Positions 35,517 to 43,826 of a DNA stretch of 64,000 nucleotides are shown one piece after another. The DNA is from Mycobacterium sp. OTB74 (GTDB lineage: Bacteria > Actinomycetota > Actinomycetes > Mycobacteriales > Mycobacteriaceae): the NCBI RefSeq assembly GCF_029892685.1, contig NZ_JARXVD010000016.1, forward strand, positions 62,001 to 126,000, read 5' to 3'. The position numbers were made by a program, and so were the translations under genes. The notes beneath the pieces were generated by a model. That model had not been told where the DNA came from and did no database searches. It saw nothing but the letters and a program-made list of their open reading frames with translations. Position 1 is the stretch's first letter. Every line of letters begins with the position of its first letter.

Positions 35517-36986
35517 TTGACTGTGACGTTCGAAGATCGCTCGTATGTCGCGGGGGGTTGGGTCGCCGGCGACGAGGTCGTGACGGTGGAAAACCCGGCC
35601 GACGAATCGGTGTTCGCCCACATCGGGGCCACTCCGCTGTCGGACTTTGAGCGCGCGATTCTGTGCGCCCGGGGCGCCTTCGACGAGGGGGTATGGGCGA
35701 ACAAGCCGGCCGCCGAGCGTGCCGAAACCTTGCGTTTCTTCATCGATTACGTGCAGGCCGCCGGGCCGAAGCTCATCGAAGTACTGGTGGGCGAATCCGG
35801 TCAGCCGACCCGTTTCGCCGAAATGACCCAGCTGCACGCCGGACTGGCGATAGCCCGCGGCACGATCGACCTGTATCTGTCGATGCACCACGAGCAGCAC
35901 AGCCCGGTGCCCGTCGACGACCTGGTGCGCGGCCGCGTGGCCCTGAGCATCCGCCGACACGAACCGGTCGGTGTCGTTGCGGCGATCACCCCGTACAACG
36001 CGGCCCTGATCATGGGGCTGCAGAAGATCATTCCGGCTCTCATCGCGGGCAACTCGGTCATTGTGCGACCCAGCCCGCTGACCCCCCTGTCGTCGCTGAT
36101 CTTCGGCCAGGCCGCCGAAGCTGCCGGGATTCCCGCCGGCGTGTTGAGCGTCGTCGTCGAATCAGGCACGGCGGGAGCCGAACTGCTCACCAGTCACCCT
36201 GCAGTGGACATGGTCTCGTTTACCGGCTCTACGGCGGCCGGCCGTAAAATTCTGGCCCAAGCCGCACCCACGGTGAAGCGAGTGTCGTTGGAGCTGGGCG
36301 GAAAATCGGCGCAGATCTATCTGCCCGATGCGGTGCATCGGGCACCGTTCGGCGCGGCCGCGGTGGTGGCGAACACCGCGGGTCAGGCCTGTGTGGCGGC
36401 CACCCGGATGCTGGTGCCGATGGACGCCAAGGACGAGGTGGTCGCCGCGGTCAGCGCCACCTACCGCGCGATGGTCGTTGGGGCACCGAATGATCCGGCT
36501 GCGTCGTTGGGTCCGCTGATCGGATCTGCTGCCCGCGATCGGTGCGAAAAGATCGTGAACGCCGCTCAGGAGCACGGCGGCGTGCTTGCCTGTGGGGGTG
36601 GGCGCCCGGCAGGTCTGGACCGTGGCTACTACTTCGAGCCGACCGTACTGGACTTGCCCGATAATGCCAATCCTGCTGCACAGGAAGAGATTTTTGGGCC
36701 GATCATCGCGGTGATGGGGTATCGCGACCTCGATCATGCCATCGCTATCGCCAACGACAGCCCCTACGGGCTGTCGGGACAGGTGTACGGCGCAGATGTG
36801 TCGGCGGCGGTTGCCGTGGCGCGGCGGCTGCGCAGCGGCGCGGTCAACGTGAACACCGCGGTGTTCAGTGCTTACGCGCCCAGCGGTGGGTACAAGCAGA
36901 GCGGTCTGGGGCGCGAACGGGGCCCCGACGGCATCAGGGAATTTCAGGAAGTCAAACACATGTCGATAGGAGAACTTTCGCGATGA
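35517..36986 (+). CDS. NAD(P)-dependent aldehyde dehydrogenase
   Basis: 489 aa from a TTG preceded by TTAGGGAG (7-bp spacing), which places the start just before the usual ALDH N-terminus (DRSYVAGGW). An ATG 54 bp upstream (35463) adds residues unlike the family. The general-base Glu is in LELGGKSAQ, the catalytic Cys in NTAGQACVAATR, and EEIFGPII and SGGYKQSGLGRERG complete the family pattern. It oxidises an aldehyde of the pathway, possibly the product of the adjacent aldolase-like protein (inference). It overlaps the amidohydrolase gene by 4 bp. Confidence 0.9.
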   Translation: MTVTFEDRSYVAGGWVAGDEVVTVENPADESVFAHIGATPLSDFERAILCARGAFDEGVWANKPAAERAETLRFFIDYVQAAGPKLIEVLVGESGQPTRFAEMTQLHAGLAIARGTIDLYLSMHHEQHSPVPVDDLVRGRVALSIRRHEPVGVVAAITPYNAALIMGLQKIIPALIAGNSVIVRPSPLTPLSSLIFGQAAEAAGIPAGVLSVVVESGTAGAELLTSHPAVDMVSFTGSTAAGRKILAQAAPTVKRVSLELGGKSAQIYLPDAVHRAPFGAAAVVANTAGQACVAATRMLVPMDAKDEVVAAVSATYRAMVVGAPNDPAASLGPLIGSAARDRCEKIVNAAQEHGGVLACGGGRPAGLDRGYYFEPTVLDLPDNANPAAQEEIFGPIIAVMGYRDLDHAIAIANDSPYGLSGQVYGADVSAAVAVARRLRSGAVNVNTAVFSAYAPSGGYKQSGLGRERGPDGIREFQEVKHMSIGELSR

Positions 36987-38233
36987 CTATCACTGCTCCG
37001 CGCACCGATGCGGCCGCCGACACTGGCGCCGCATACGATTTGAACTGGCTGATCTCGGTTGACGACCACATCCTTGAGCCGCCCACCTTGTGGGTCGATC
37101 GTGTTGCGGCCAAAGACCGCGACAGGGCCCCTCACATGGAGGCCGGGGACAACGGTGTGGACATGTGGGTCTACGACGGCAAGCGCTACCCCAACTCGGG
37201 ACTATCGGCGGTGGTCGGCAAATCAAAAGAAGAGTTCAGCCCTGAGCCGCTGTCGTATGCCGAGATGCGGCCCGGGTGTTACGACGCCAAAGCACGCGTG
37301 GAAGACATGGACCGCTCGGGTGTGCTTGCCTCGCTGTGTTTTCCGACCATCACCCGATTCTGCGGACAGCTGTTCATGGAGGCCAGTGACCGTGAATTCG
37401 GTTTCCAATGCCTGCAGCACTACAACGACTGGCTCGTTGAGGAATGGTGCGGCGCCGCCCCGGGACGCTACATCCCGCTGATGCTCATCCCCATGTGGGA
37501 CCCGCAGCTCGCCGCCAAAGAGATGGAGCGGATGGCCGCGCGCGGCGTGACGACCTTTGCATTTTCGGAAAACCCAGAACCTTTGGGGCTGCCCACAATC
37601 CATGACGCCGACGGCTATTGGGAGCCTGTGATGGCCGCGGCCAACGACTTGGAGATGGTGGTCAGCATGCATGTGGGATCGTCCTCGCAGTTGCCCAAGA
37701 TCTGCACCGACGCACCGTTCATGGCCAACCTCACCTGGGGTGCGTCGCGGACCTCCGGGACCATGTTGTCCTGGCTGTTCAGCGGGATGTTCCAGCGCTA
37801 TCCGAAGCTGAAGATCGCGCTGTCCGAGGGTGAGGTCGGCTGGATGCCCTACTTCCTGGAGCGCGCCGAGCAGGTGCTCGACAAGCAGCGTTACTGGGTG
37901 ATGCGCGGAGCCAAATTCGACACGCACGCCGGGGCCGGCAAGGCGATAGATCTGGACACCCTGGACATCCGTGAGACCTTCCGCAATCACATCTACGGCT
38001 GCATCATCGAAGACCGGCACGCGCTCAAGAGCCTCGAAGAACTCGGCGAGGACAACATCATGTGTGAAACCGACTATCCCCATTCGGATTCGACGTGGCC
38101 CGACTGCATCGACGTGGCCCGCAACACGATGCGTGAACTGCCAGAGGCTGTGCAGTACAAGCTGCTGCGCGGCAACGCCGAGCGGTTGTACCGCTTCACC
38201 CCTGCAGCACCACCTGTGTCGGCGCGCGCATGA
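36983..38233 (+). CDS. Amidohydrolase-family metal-dependent hydrolase/decarboxylase
   Basis: 416 aa. The N-terminal metal motif is SVDDHILEPP (D-x-H type). Later landmarks are SMHVGSSS (His ligand), LSEGEVGWMPYFLERAE and CETDYPHSDSTWPD with the active-site Asp. This pattern is common in amidohydrolase-2 proteins found in steroid and aromatic degradation clusters, where they hydrolyse or decarboxylate ring products. It overlaps both neighbours by 4 bp, so it belongs to the same transcript as the ALDH and the next SDR. Confidence 0.88.
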   Translation: MTITAPRTDAAADTGAAYDLNWLISVDDHILEPPTLWVDRVAAKDRDRAPHMEAGDNGVDMWVYDGKRYPNSGLSAVVGKSKEEFSPEPLSYAEMRPGCYDAKARVEDMDRSGVLASLCFPTITRFCGQLFMEASDREFGFQCLQHYNDWLVEEWCGAAPGRYIPLMLIPMWDPQLAAKEMERMAARGVTTFAFSENPEPLGLPTIHDADGYWEPVMAAANDLEMVVSMHVGSSSQLPKICTDAPFMANLTWGASRTSGTMLSWLFSGMFQRYPKLKIALSEGEVGWMPYFLERAEQVLDKQRYWVMRGAKFDTHAGAGKAIDLDTLDIRETFRNHIYGCIIEDRHALKSLEELGEDNIMCETDYPHSDSTWPDCIDVARNTMRELPEAVQYKLLRGNAERLYRFTPAAPPVSARA

Positions 38234-39015
38234 GTGCGGTGCTCGCCGGCAAAAGTGCCATCGTCACCGGCGCAGGATCAGGCGTCGGGCGCGCCTCGGC
38301 GGTCCGATTCGCCGAGCAGGGCGCCCGCGTCGTGGTCGCCGACATCGACCTGGAACACGCCAAACAGACCGTGCGGCTCATCGAGGCCGCCGGTGGGACT
38401 GCGGTACCGGTGGGTGTCGATGTCGCCGACGAGCCACAAGTGCAAGCCATGATCGCCGCTGCCGTCGAGCAGTTTGGTCGACTGGACATCGTGTTCAACA
38501 ACGTGGGAATACCGACACCTCGGCTGGGCATGGCCTTCGAAGAGCACACTTTGGAGGACTTCAACCGGCTGGTCGCGGTGAATCTGGGTGGGGTGTTCCT
38601 GGGTTGCAAATACGGTGTGCTGCAGTTCAAAGCACAAGGTGACGGTGGGGTGATCCTGAACACCGCCTCTGTCGCGGGGCTGGTGGCCTGGGGCGGTTCG
38701 GTGTACGGCGCCACCAAAGGCGGTGTGCTGCAGCTGACTCGCGCCGTCGCGGTGGAGGCCGCTCCGTTCGGTATTCGGGTCAACGCCATCTGCCCGGCGG
38801 CGATGCCGCTGACCGGGTTCATGGCTGCGGGGGGTCTGCAGGTCGATGAGTGTCAGCGGGCCGGCATGGCCGAGAAGGTGGGCGCCCAACATCCGCTAGG
38901 TCGGGCGATCACCGCCGAAGACTGCGCCGAGGCGGCGTTGTACTTGGTGTCCGACGCCGCGCGCAACATCACCGGTGTCGCGCTGCCCGTCGACGGCGGA
39001 TATGTGGCGAAATGA
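38230..39015 (+). CDS. Short-chain dehydrogenase/reductase
   Basis: 261 aa classical SDR. Cofactor motif VTGAGSGVGRASAVRFAEQGA with an acidic residue after the second strand (VVADIDLE), indicating NAD(H). NNVG replaces the usual NNAG. The catalytic Ser is in NTASVAGLVAWGG and Y-x3-K is YGATKGG. It interconverts a hydroxyl and a ketone group. ATGA overlaps on both sides tie it to the operon. The substrate is unknown. Confidence 0.9.
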   Translation: MSAVLAGKSAIVTGAGSGVGRASAVRFAEQGARVVVADIDLEHAKQTVRLIEAAGGTAVPVGVDVADEPQVQAMIAAAVEQFGRLDIVFNNVGIPTPRLGMAFEEHTLEDFNRLVAVNLGGVFLGCKYGVLQFKAQGDGGVILNTASVAGLVAWGGSVYGATKGGVLQLTRAVAVEAAPFGIRVNAICPAAMPLTGFMAAGGLQVDECQRAGMAEKVGAQHPLGRAITAEDCAEAALYLVSDAARNITGVALPVDGGYVAK

Positions 39016-40265
39016 CCGCACCCACACTGGACCGTGACCAGCTGCGCGAATTATTCGACCTGCGTAGCTCCTACAACGCCTTCAGCGGCGGAACGTATCA
39101 CGATGACCCCTACCCGCAGTGGCACCGGTTGCGTGAGCAGGGACCGGTTCTGGTCGGCACCCTGCATGAGCTGACCGGCTGCACCGGCACGATGTATTTC
39201 CATGGGCTGCCGTTTCCCGATCGGCCGCACTTCACGCTGTTCGACTACGACACATGTTTTGCCGCCCACCGCGATCCGGAGGTTTTCGCCTCCGCAGCCG
39301 AACCGGTTGATCTGGACAGTGGGCCGCTGAGCATCACCAACAGCATGTTGTCGATGGACGGTGCTCAACATAAGCGCTACCGCGCCCTGGTTCAGCCCTC
39401 GTTCGTGTCGTCGAACGGAAAATGGTGGGCGCACAACTGGATCGCCGACACCGTGCAGCTGCTACTCGACGGGTTCGCCCGAGACGGCCGGGCCGAACTC
39501 AATGTCGATTTCTGCGCGGCGATCCCGATCCTGACCATTACCGGCAGTTTCGGTCTGCCTGTTGAGCAGGCCCTCGAAGTGCGTTCAGCATTGTCCAGCA
39601 ACCCGGCCCGGGTGATCGAGTTGATCCGCCCCGTGATTGAGGCCCGGCGCCACGAACCGCAGGACGACCTCATCAGTGTGCTGCTGGCGGCCGAGATCAC
39701 CGACGACGACGGCAACGTCACGCATCTGACCGACCGGGAGATCGACTCGTTTGTGCTGCTGTTGCTGGGCGCGGGCTCGGGCACCACCTGGAAGCAGATG
39801 GGCACCACCGTGACCGCGCTGCTGCAGCGGCCCGACATGCTCGACGCGGTCCGTCACGACCGTTCGCTGCTGCGGGCGGCGATCGAGGAGTCGGTGCGCT
39901 GGATGCCGACCGATCCGATGTTCTCGCGGTGGGTGGCCTGCGACACCGAACTTGGCGGTGTGCGGATACCGGCCGGGTCGATCGTGCACATGAACATCGG
40001 CGCGGCCAATCGTGATCCCGCCCGCTGGGATCGCCCCGACGAGTACGACATCACCCGTCCGCTGCGGCCCAACCTCGGGTTCGGTCAGGGCGCGCACATC
40101 TGTCTGGGGATGCATGTGGCCCGCGCTGAAATGGTCACCGCGATCAGCGCCCTGCTCGATCGGCTGCCCAACCTGCGGTTGGACCCGGACGCCGAGGCAC
40201 CGCGGTTCATCGGCCTGTATGAACGTGGCGCCACCGCCATACCCGTCCTATTCGATCCCGCATGA
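39012..40265 (+). CDS. Cytochrome P450
   Basis: 417 aa from the ATG overlapping the SDR stop. The oxygen-activating I-helix reads LGAGSGTTWKQMG, the K-helix E-x-x-R is ESVRW, and the heme loop is FGQGAHICLGMHVARAE. It is a soluble monooxygenase needing a separate ferredoxin and reductase, neither of which is encoded in this cluster. Position among SDR, ALDH and CoA-linked genes points to hydroxylation of the pathway substrate. No CYP family number is assigned. Confidence 0.92.
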   Translation: MTAPTLDRDQLRELFDLRSSYNAFSGGTYHDDPYPQWHRLREQGPVLVGTLHELTGCTGTMYFHGLPFPDRPHFTLFDYDTCFAAHRDPEVFASAAEPVDLDSGPLSITNSMLSMDGAQHKRYRALVQPSFVSSNGKWWAHNWIADTVQLLLDGFARDGRAELNVDFCAAIPILTITGSFGLPVEQALEVRSALSSNPARVIELIRPVIEARRHEPQDDLISVLLAAEITDDDGNVTHLTDREIDSFVLLLLGAGSGTTWKQMGTTVTALLQRPDMLDAVRHDRSLLRAAIEESVRWMPTDPMFSRWVACDTELGGVRIPAGSIVHMNIGAANRDPARWDRPDEYDITRPLRPNLGFGQGAHICLGMHVARAEMVTAISALLDRLPNLRLDPDAEAPRFIGLYERGATAIPVLFDPA

Positions 40266-40275
40266 AGGAGAGCCG

Positions 40276-40710
40276 ATGAGCAAACCGGTTTACACCGCAC
40301 CTGACCTCGCGCTGGTCGGGCGCAACCACGTCGAGGCCTACCGCGACAGTGACGGACACACCGGATACCTGTGGAACGGCGTCCCTACATTGTTGCTGAC
40401 GGTCACCGGGCGGCGCACCGGTGACGAGCGCACCAGCGCACTGATCTTCGCCCGCGACGGTCAAGACTACCTGGTCGTGGCGTCGATGGGGGGCGCCCCG
40501 CGCCACCCTGCCTGGTATCTGAACCTGCAAGCCAACCCGCGGGCCCGCATCCAGGTCAAAGACCAGCACCTCGATGTCACTGCGCACACGGCGTCGGCGG
40601 CCGACAAGCCACGGCTGTGGCAGATCGTGCGAGACGCATGGCCCAACTACGACGTGTACCAGTCACGAACCGACCGCGACATCCCCGTTGTGGTTTTGCG
40701 GCCGATATGA
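40276..40710 (+). CDS. Deazaflavin (F420)-dependent nitroreductase-family protein (Ddn-like)
   Basis: 144 aa, ATG with an AAGGAG ribosome site 5 bp upstream. The split-barrel family signature is seen in LLLTVTGRRTGDERTSALIFARDGQDYLVVASMGG and HPAWYLNLQANPRARIQV. Members use F420 to reduce quinones, enones or nitro compounds, and some bind heme or lipids. It overlaps the TetR gene by 4 bp. It may reduce a C=C bond in the pathway (inference). Confidence 0.88.
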   Translation: MSKPVYTAPDLALVGRNHVEAYRDSDGHTGYLWNGVPTLLLTVTGRRTGDERTSALIFARDGQDYLVVASMGGAPRHPAWYLNLQANPRARIQVKDQHLDVTAHTASAADKPRLWQIVRDAWPNYDVYQSRTDRDIPVVVLRPI

Positions 40711-41396
40711 CCGGCACCAGCGAAATCGCACCGACTATCATGTCTGCAATGTCCTGGGAGGAGCGAGCCTTCGAACGCTCGCCGGCGGTGCAGCGTTCGC
40801 GTGAACGCGTCGCCGCTCAGGCTCGCCTGATGCTCGATGCTGCGCACCGCTTGGTGCTGGTCAAAGGCGACGCCTTCACTACTCAGGAACTGGCCGCTGA
40901 AGCCGGCGTGGCGTTGCAGACGTTCTACCGGTACTTCGCGAGCAAGGACGAACTGCTGCTGGCCGTGCTGGGCGACTCGATGACTACCGCGTGCCGCCAA
41001 TGGCGCGAAGCCGCCAGCAAGCTCGACGATCCGCTGGATCGGTTGAGGCTGTACATCGTGACGGCGCTGGAGCTTCTCGATGCCAACAACGGCGACGGCG
41101 GAGGTACCCGTTTCGTCGTCGGCGCGCACTGGCGGTTGCATCGGCAGTACCCCAAAGAACTGTTCGACGCGGAGAAGCCGTTTGTCGATCTGCTGCGCGA
41201 AGGCGTGCAAGACGCGATCGACGGCGGACGGCTCAACCCCGTGGACAGCGAATGGGATCCGTGGTTCCTCTCCGAGCTCGTTCGATCGGTTTACCACTAC
41301 TACGCTTTCGCGCCACGCACCGAAGGTGACATGGATGTGGTTAAAGACCGCTTGTGGCATTTCTGCCTGACTGCCCTCGGTGGCGCTCGCGCCTGA
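40707..41396 (+). CDS. TetR-family transcriptional regulator
   Basis: 229 aa from the ATGA overlap; a second ATG 33 bp later (MSAMSWEER) is an equally good start. The DNA-binding domain is at residues about 30-75 with the recognition pattern FTTQELAAEAGVALQTFYRYFASKDELLLAV. The C-terminal half is the variable ligand domain. Encoded within the catabolic operon, it is the obvious candidate regulator, probably a repressor released by a pathway CoA ester or substrate. The palindromes at 35482, 45443 and 27375 are candidate sites. Confidence 0.9.
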   Translation: MTGTSEIAPTIMSAMSWEERAFERSPAVQRSRERVAAQARLMLDAAHRLVLVKGDAFTTQELAAEAGVALQTFYRYFASKDELLLAVLGDSMTTACRQWREAASKLDDPLDRLRLYIVTALELLDANNGDGGGTRFVVGAHWRLHRQYPKELFDAEKPFVDLLREGVQDAIDGGRLNPVDSEWDPWFLSELVRSVYHYYAFAPRTEGDMDVVKDRLWHFCLTALGGARA

Positions 41397-41506
41397 GCGC
41401 CACCCTTCACCCCCCCTTTTTTAATAACCGCACCCGCACTGCGCGACGTCGTGGCCCCACCGGCCGTCGCCGAACCAAGCCCGTTCTGTGTTGAAAGGTT
41501 TTACAA

Positions 41507-42775
41507 ATGACCAGTTTCGAGGACATCGACTACTTCACCGACCCGTCGCTGGTGCCCGACCCACACCCATATCTGGACTATCTGCGTGCGCAAGGATCGG
41601 TGACGGCGGTACCGCATCACGGCGTGATTGCGGTCACCGGATACGACGAAGTGCTCGCCCTGTACCGTGACACCGAATCCTTCTCCAGCTGTATCGCCGT
41701 CGGAGGCCCGTTCCCTCCGTTGCCTTTTGAGCCGGAAGGCGACTGCATCGACGACCAGATCGCCGCGCACCGCGCCCAGTTTCCGCTCTTCGAGCATATG
41801 GTCACGATGGACCCGCCCGACCACACCCGAGCCCGGTCGATTCTGAGCCGGCTACTGACCCCCCGCCGCCTCAAAGAAAACGAGGACTTCATGTGGCGGC
41901 TGGCCGACAGCCAGCTCGACGAATTCCTCAACGACGGCCACTGCGAGTTCCTGGACGCCTTCGCCAAACCGTACTCGATGCTGGTCATTGCCGACCTGCT
42001 CGGAGTTCCCGAATCCGATCACCGAGAATTCCGAAAGGCGCTCGCCCACAGTCATCTTGCGGGAACCATCGACCACGAACCGGCGCCGACCAACCCGCTG
42101 GAATTCCTCGACGAGAAGTTCAGCGCGTACATCGAAGACCGGCGACGCGAGCCCCGCGATGACGTGCTCACCGACCTGGCCACCGCCACCTACAGCGATG
42201 GCACGCTGCCGGATGTCGTTGAGGTGGTGCGCACCGCGACCTTCCTGTTCGGCGCCGGGCAGGAAACCACCGCCAAATTGCTCAGCGCCGCATTGCGATT
42301 CCTGTGCGACGAGCCCGACCTGCAAGCCCAGTTGCGGGCCGATCGCAGCCTCATTCCGACGTTCGTCGAAGAAACACTGCGGATGGAGGCGCCAGTGAAA
42401 TCAGCGTTTCGCCTTGCCCGCAAGAACACCACACTGGGCGGGGTGCCCATCCCTGTGGGCACCACCGTCATGTTGTCACCGGGTGCGGCCAACCGCGACC
42501 CCGACCGCTTCGAATGCCCGCACGAATTCCGGTTGGACCGCAAGAACGTTCGTGAACACGTGGCCTTCTCGCGTGGCATCCACTCCTGCCCCGGGGCACC
42601 GTTGGCCCGCGTGGAAGGGCGCGTGGCGTTGGAGCGGATCTTGGACCGGATGGCGGAAATCTCGGTCGACGAAGCGCACCACGGGCCAGCCGCCGACCGC
42701 CGCTACACCTACGAACCGACGTACATCCTGCGCGGCTTGAGCGACCTGCACCTGACATTCACGCCCGTGCAGTGA
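41507..42775 (+). CDS. Cytochrome P450
   Basis: 422 aa, ATG with a GAAAGG ribosome site 8 bp upstream and a 110-bp gap after the TetR gene, so it may have its own promoter. I-helix FLFGAGQETTAK, K-helix EETLRMEAP and heme loop FSRGIHSCPGAPLARVE are all intact. It is distinct from the P450 at 39012 (different I-helix and N-terminus), so the cluster could hydroxylate two positions. The next gene starts 4 bp after its stop. Confidence 0.92.
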   Translation: MTSFEDIDYFTDPSLVPDPHPYLDYLRAQGSVTAVPHHGVIAVTGYDEVLALYRDTESFSSCIAVGGPFPPLPFEPEGDCIDDQIAAHRAQFPLFEHMVTMDPPDHTRARSILSRLLTPRRLKENEDFMWRLADSQLDEFLNDGHCEFLDAFAKPYSMLVIADLLGVPESDHREFRKALAHSHLAGTIDHEPAPTNPLEFLDEKFSAYIEDRRREPRDDVLTDLATATYSDGTLPDVVEVVRTATFLFGAGQETTAKLLSAALRFLCDEPDLQAQLRADRSLIPTFVEETLRMEAPVKSAFRLARKNTTLGGVPIPVGTTVMLSPGAANRDPDRFECPHEFRLDRKNVREHVAFSRGIHSCPGAPLARVEGRVALERILDRMAEISVDEAHHGPAADRRYTYEPTYILRGLSDLHLTFTPVQ

Positions 42776-42779
42776 CCCC

Positions 42780-43337
42780 GTGAACCACCGTGCCCCCTCA
42801 CCACCCGCGCCGGGAACCGCCCCGGCGCGGGTGGGTGCGGCAGGTCTGACGGTGGTGATCGCGTTGGTCGCCAGTCCGCTCGGCCATGCCGATCCCGGAG
42901 ACCAGGCCTGGGCACTCAACGGCGTGTATGCGGTGCAATCCAACGGCCAGTGGGCACGCACCAACGAGGTCTACCACGACGAAGCCATCGTGCGCAGCAC
43001 CTGGACCATCGCCAGCCACTGCAGCAACGCCACGACCTGTTCAGGGACGGTGCACAGCGATCAGGGCTGGGTGGCCGACATCACCTCGGGCAGCGGAGAA
43101 TACGTCGTCAAGCACGAAGTTCCCAATTGGGAGCCCTGCCCCGACGGGACCGCGGGCATCGGGCACCAGGTCTTCCGGTTCTATCCCGTGGACGACGTAG
43201 GAATGGTCCGCATCGGATCGCCCGTCCTGGCCGGCGTTGATGTCACCACCGGCAACAGCGGAAGCTGCGCCATCAACAAAGACCTGCAGATCGAACTGCC
43301 GCTGCGTCTAGAAAAAATTAACTCAACACACGATTAG
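42780..43337 (+). CDS. Secreted Mce-associated protein (paralogue of the gene at 55946)
   Basis: 185 aa, GTG start. An N-terminal signal peptide (hydrophobic core AAGLTVVIALVASPLG, likely cleavage after HA at about residue 37) is followed by a small domain with conserved Cys and Trp. Shared with the 189-aa protein at 55946 are ALNG, SNGQWA/SDGQWAK, VRSTWTI, SDQGW, PNW-x2-CPDGT, FRF and TTG-x-SG-x-C. The paralogue is the last gene of the second mce operon, so this family probably works with Mce proteins outside the membrane. No enzymatic motif is seen; four Cys may form disulfides. Confidence 0.8.
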   Translation: MNHRAPSPPAPGTAPARVGAAGLTVVIALVASPLGHADPGDQAWALNGVYAVQSNGQWARTNEVYHDEAIVRSTWTIASHCSNATTCSGTVHSDQGWVADITSGSGEYVVKHEVPNWEPCPDGTAGIGHQVFRFYPVDDVGMVRIGSPVLAGVDVTTGNSGSCAINKDLQIELPLRLEKINSTHD

Positions 43338-43401
43338 CCCTGCAGCACAGTCCTATTCACCAGAGCACACCGCTCATGACCACACCGAGAAAGTGAAGAC
43401 C

Positions 43402-43800
43402 ATGCCTCATGCCAAACCCGAGGATCTGCCCAACGGGCGGTGGCCCGCGGCCGCTGACCGCTTCCGGTCGGCACATTGGGGAGATCTCGAAGTCGGTTAC
43501 ACCACGACCGATCACGCATTGGATTGCACAGATATCAACAAGATTGGCGGTCTGCCGGGTGGACTGTGCCCGTGTCCACACTACGGCTACATTTTCGAAG
43601 GCTCAATTCGCGCTACCTACCCCGGCACCGACTGGCCCGACGACATCGTCGGGCCCGGAGAGGTGTATTTTTTCCCGGCCGGGCATGTCCTGATCTACCC
43701 GGGACCCACCAAACACCTCGAATTCAATCCAGCATTCGCGTTGAAGCAATGCATGGACGCGATGCAGCGCGTCGCCGACCTGCGCTCGCCGAGCGTATAG
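43402..43800 (+). CDS. Cupin-like small protein
   Basis: 132 aa from the ATG that lies 8 bp after GAGAAAG; a GTG 9 bp earlier is also possible. The middle of the protein reads as a small beta-barrel, with HYGYIFEGSIRATYPG, DDIVGPGEVYFFPAGHVLIYPGPTKHLEFNP giving the G-x5-P-x-G turn typical of cupins. Histidines at these positions could bind a metal, but the set is incomplete for a standard cupin motif. Function unknown. It is the last gene on this strand before a convergent gene. Confidence 0.65.
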   Translation: MPHAKPEDLPNGRWPAAADRFRSAHWGDLEVGYTTTDHALDCTDINKIGGLPGGLCPCPHYGYIFEGSIRATYPGTDWPDDIVGPGEVYFFPAGHVLIYPGPTKHLEFNPAFALKQCMDAMQRVADLRSPSV

Positions 43801-43826
43801 GCGCACTCCCACCGGCGCGCTGGCAC

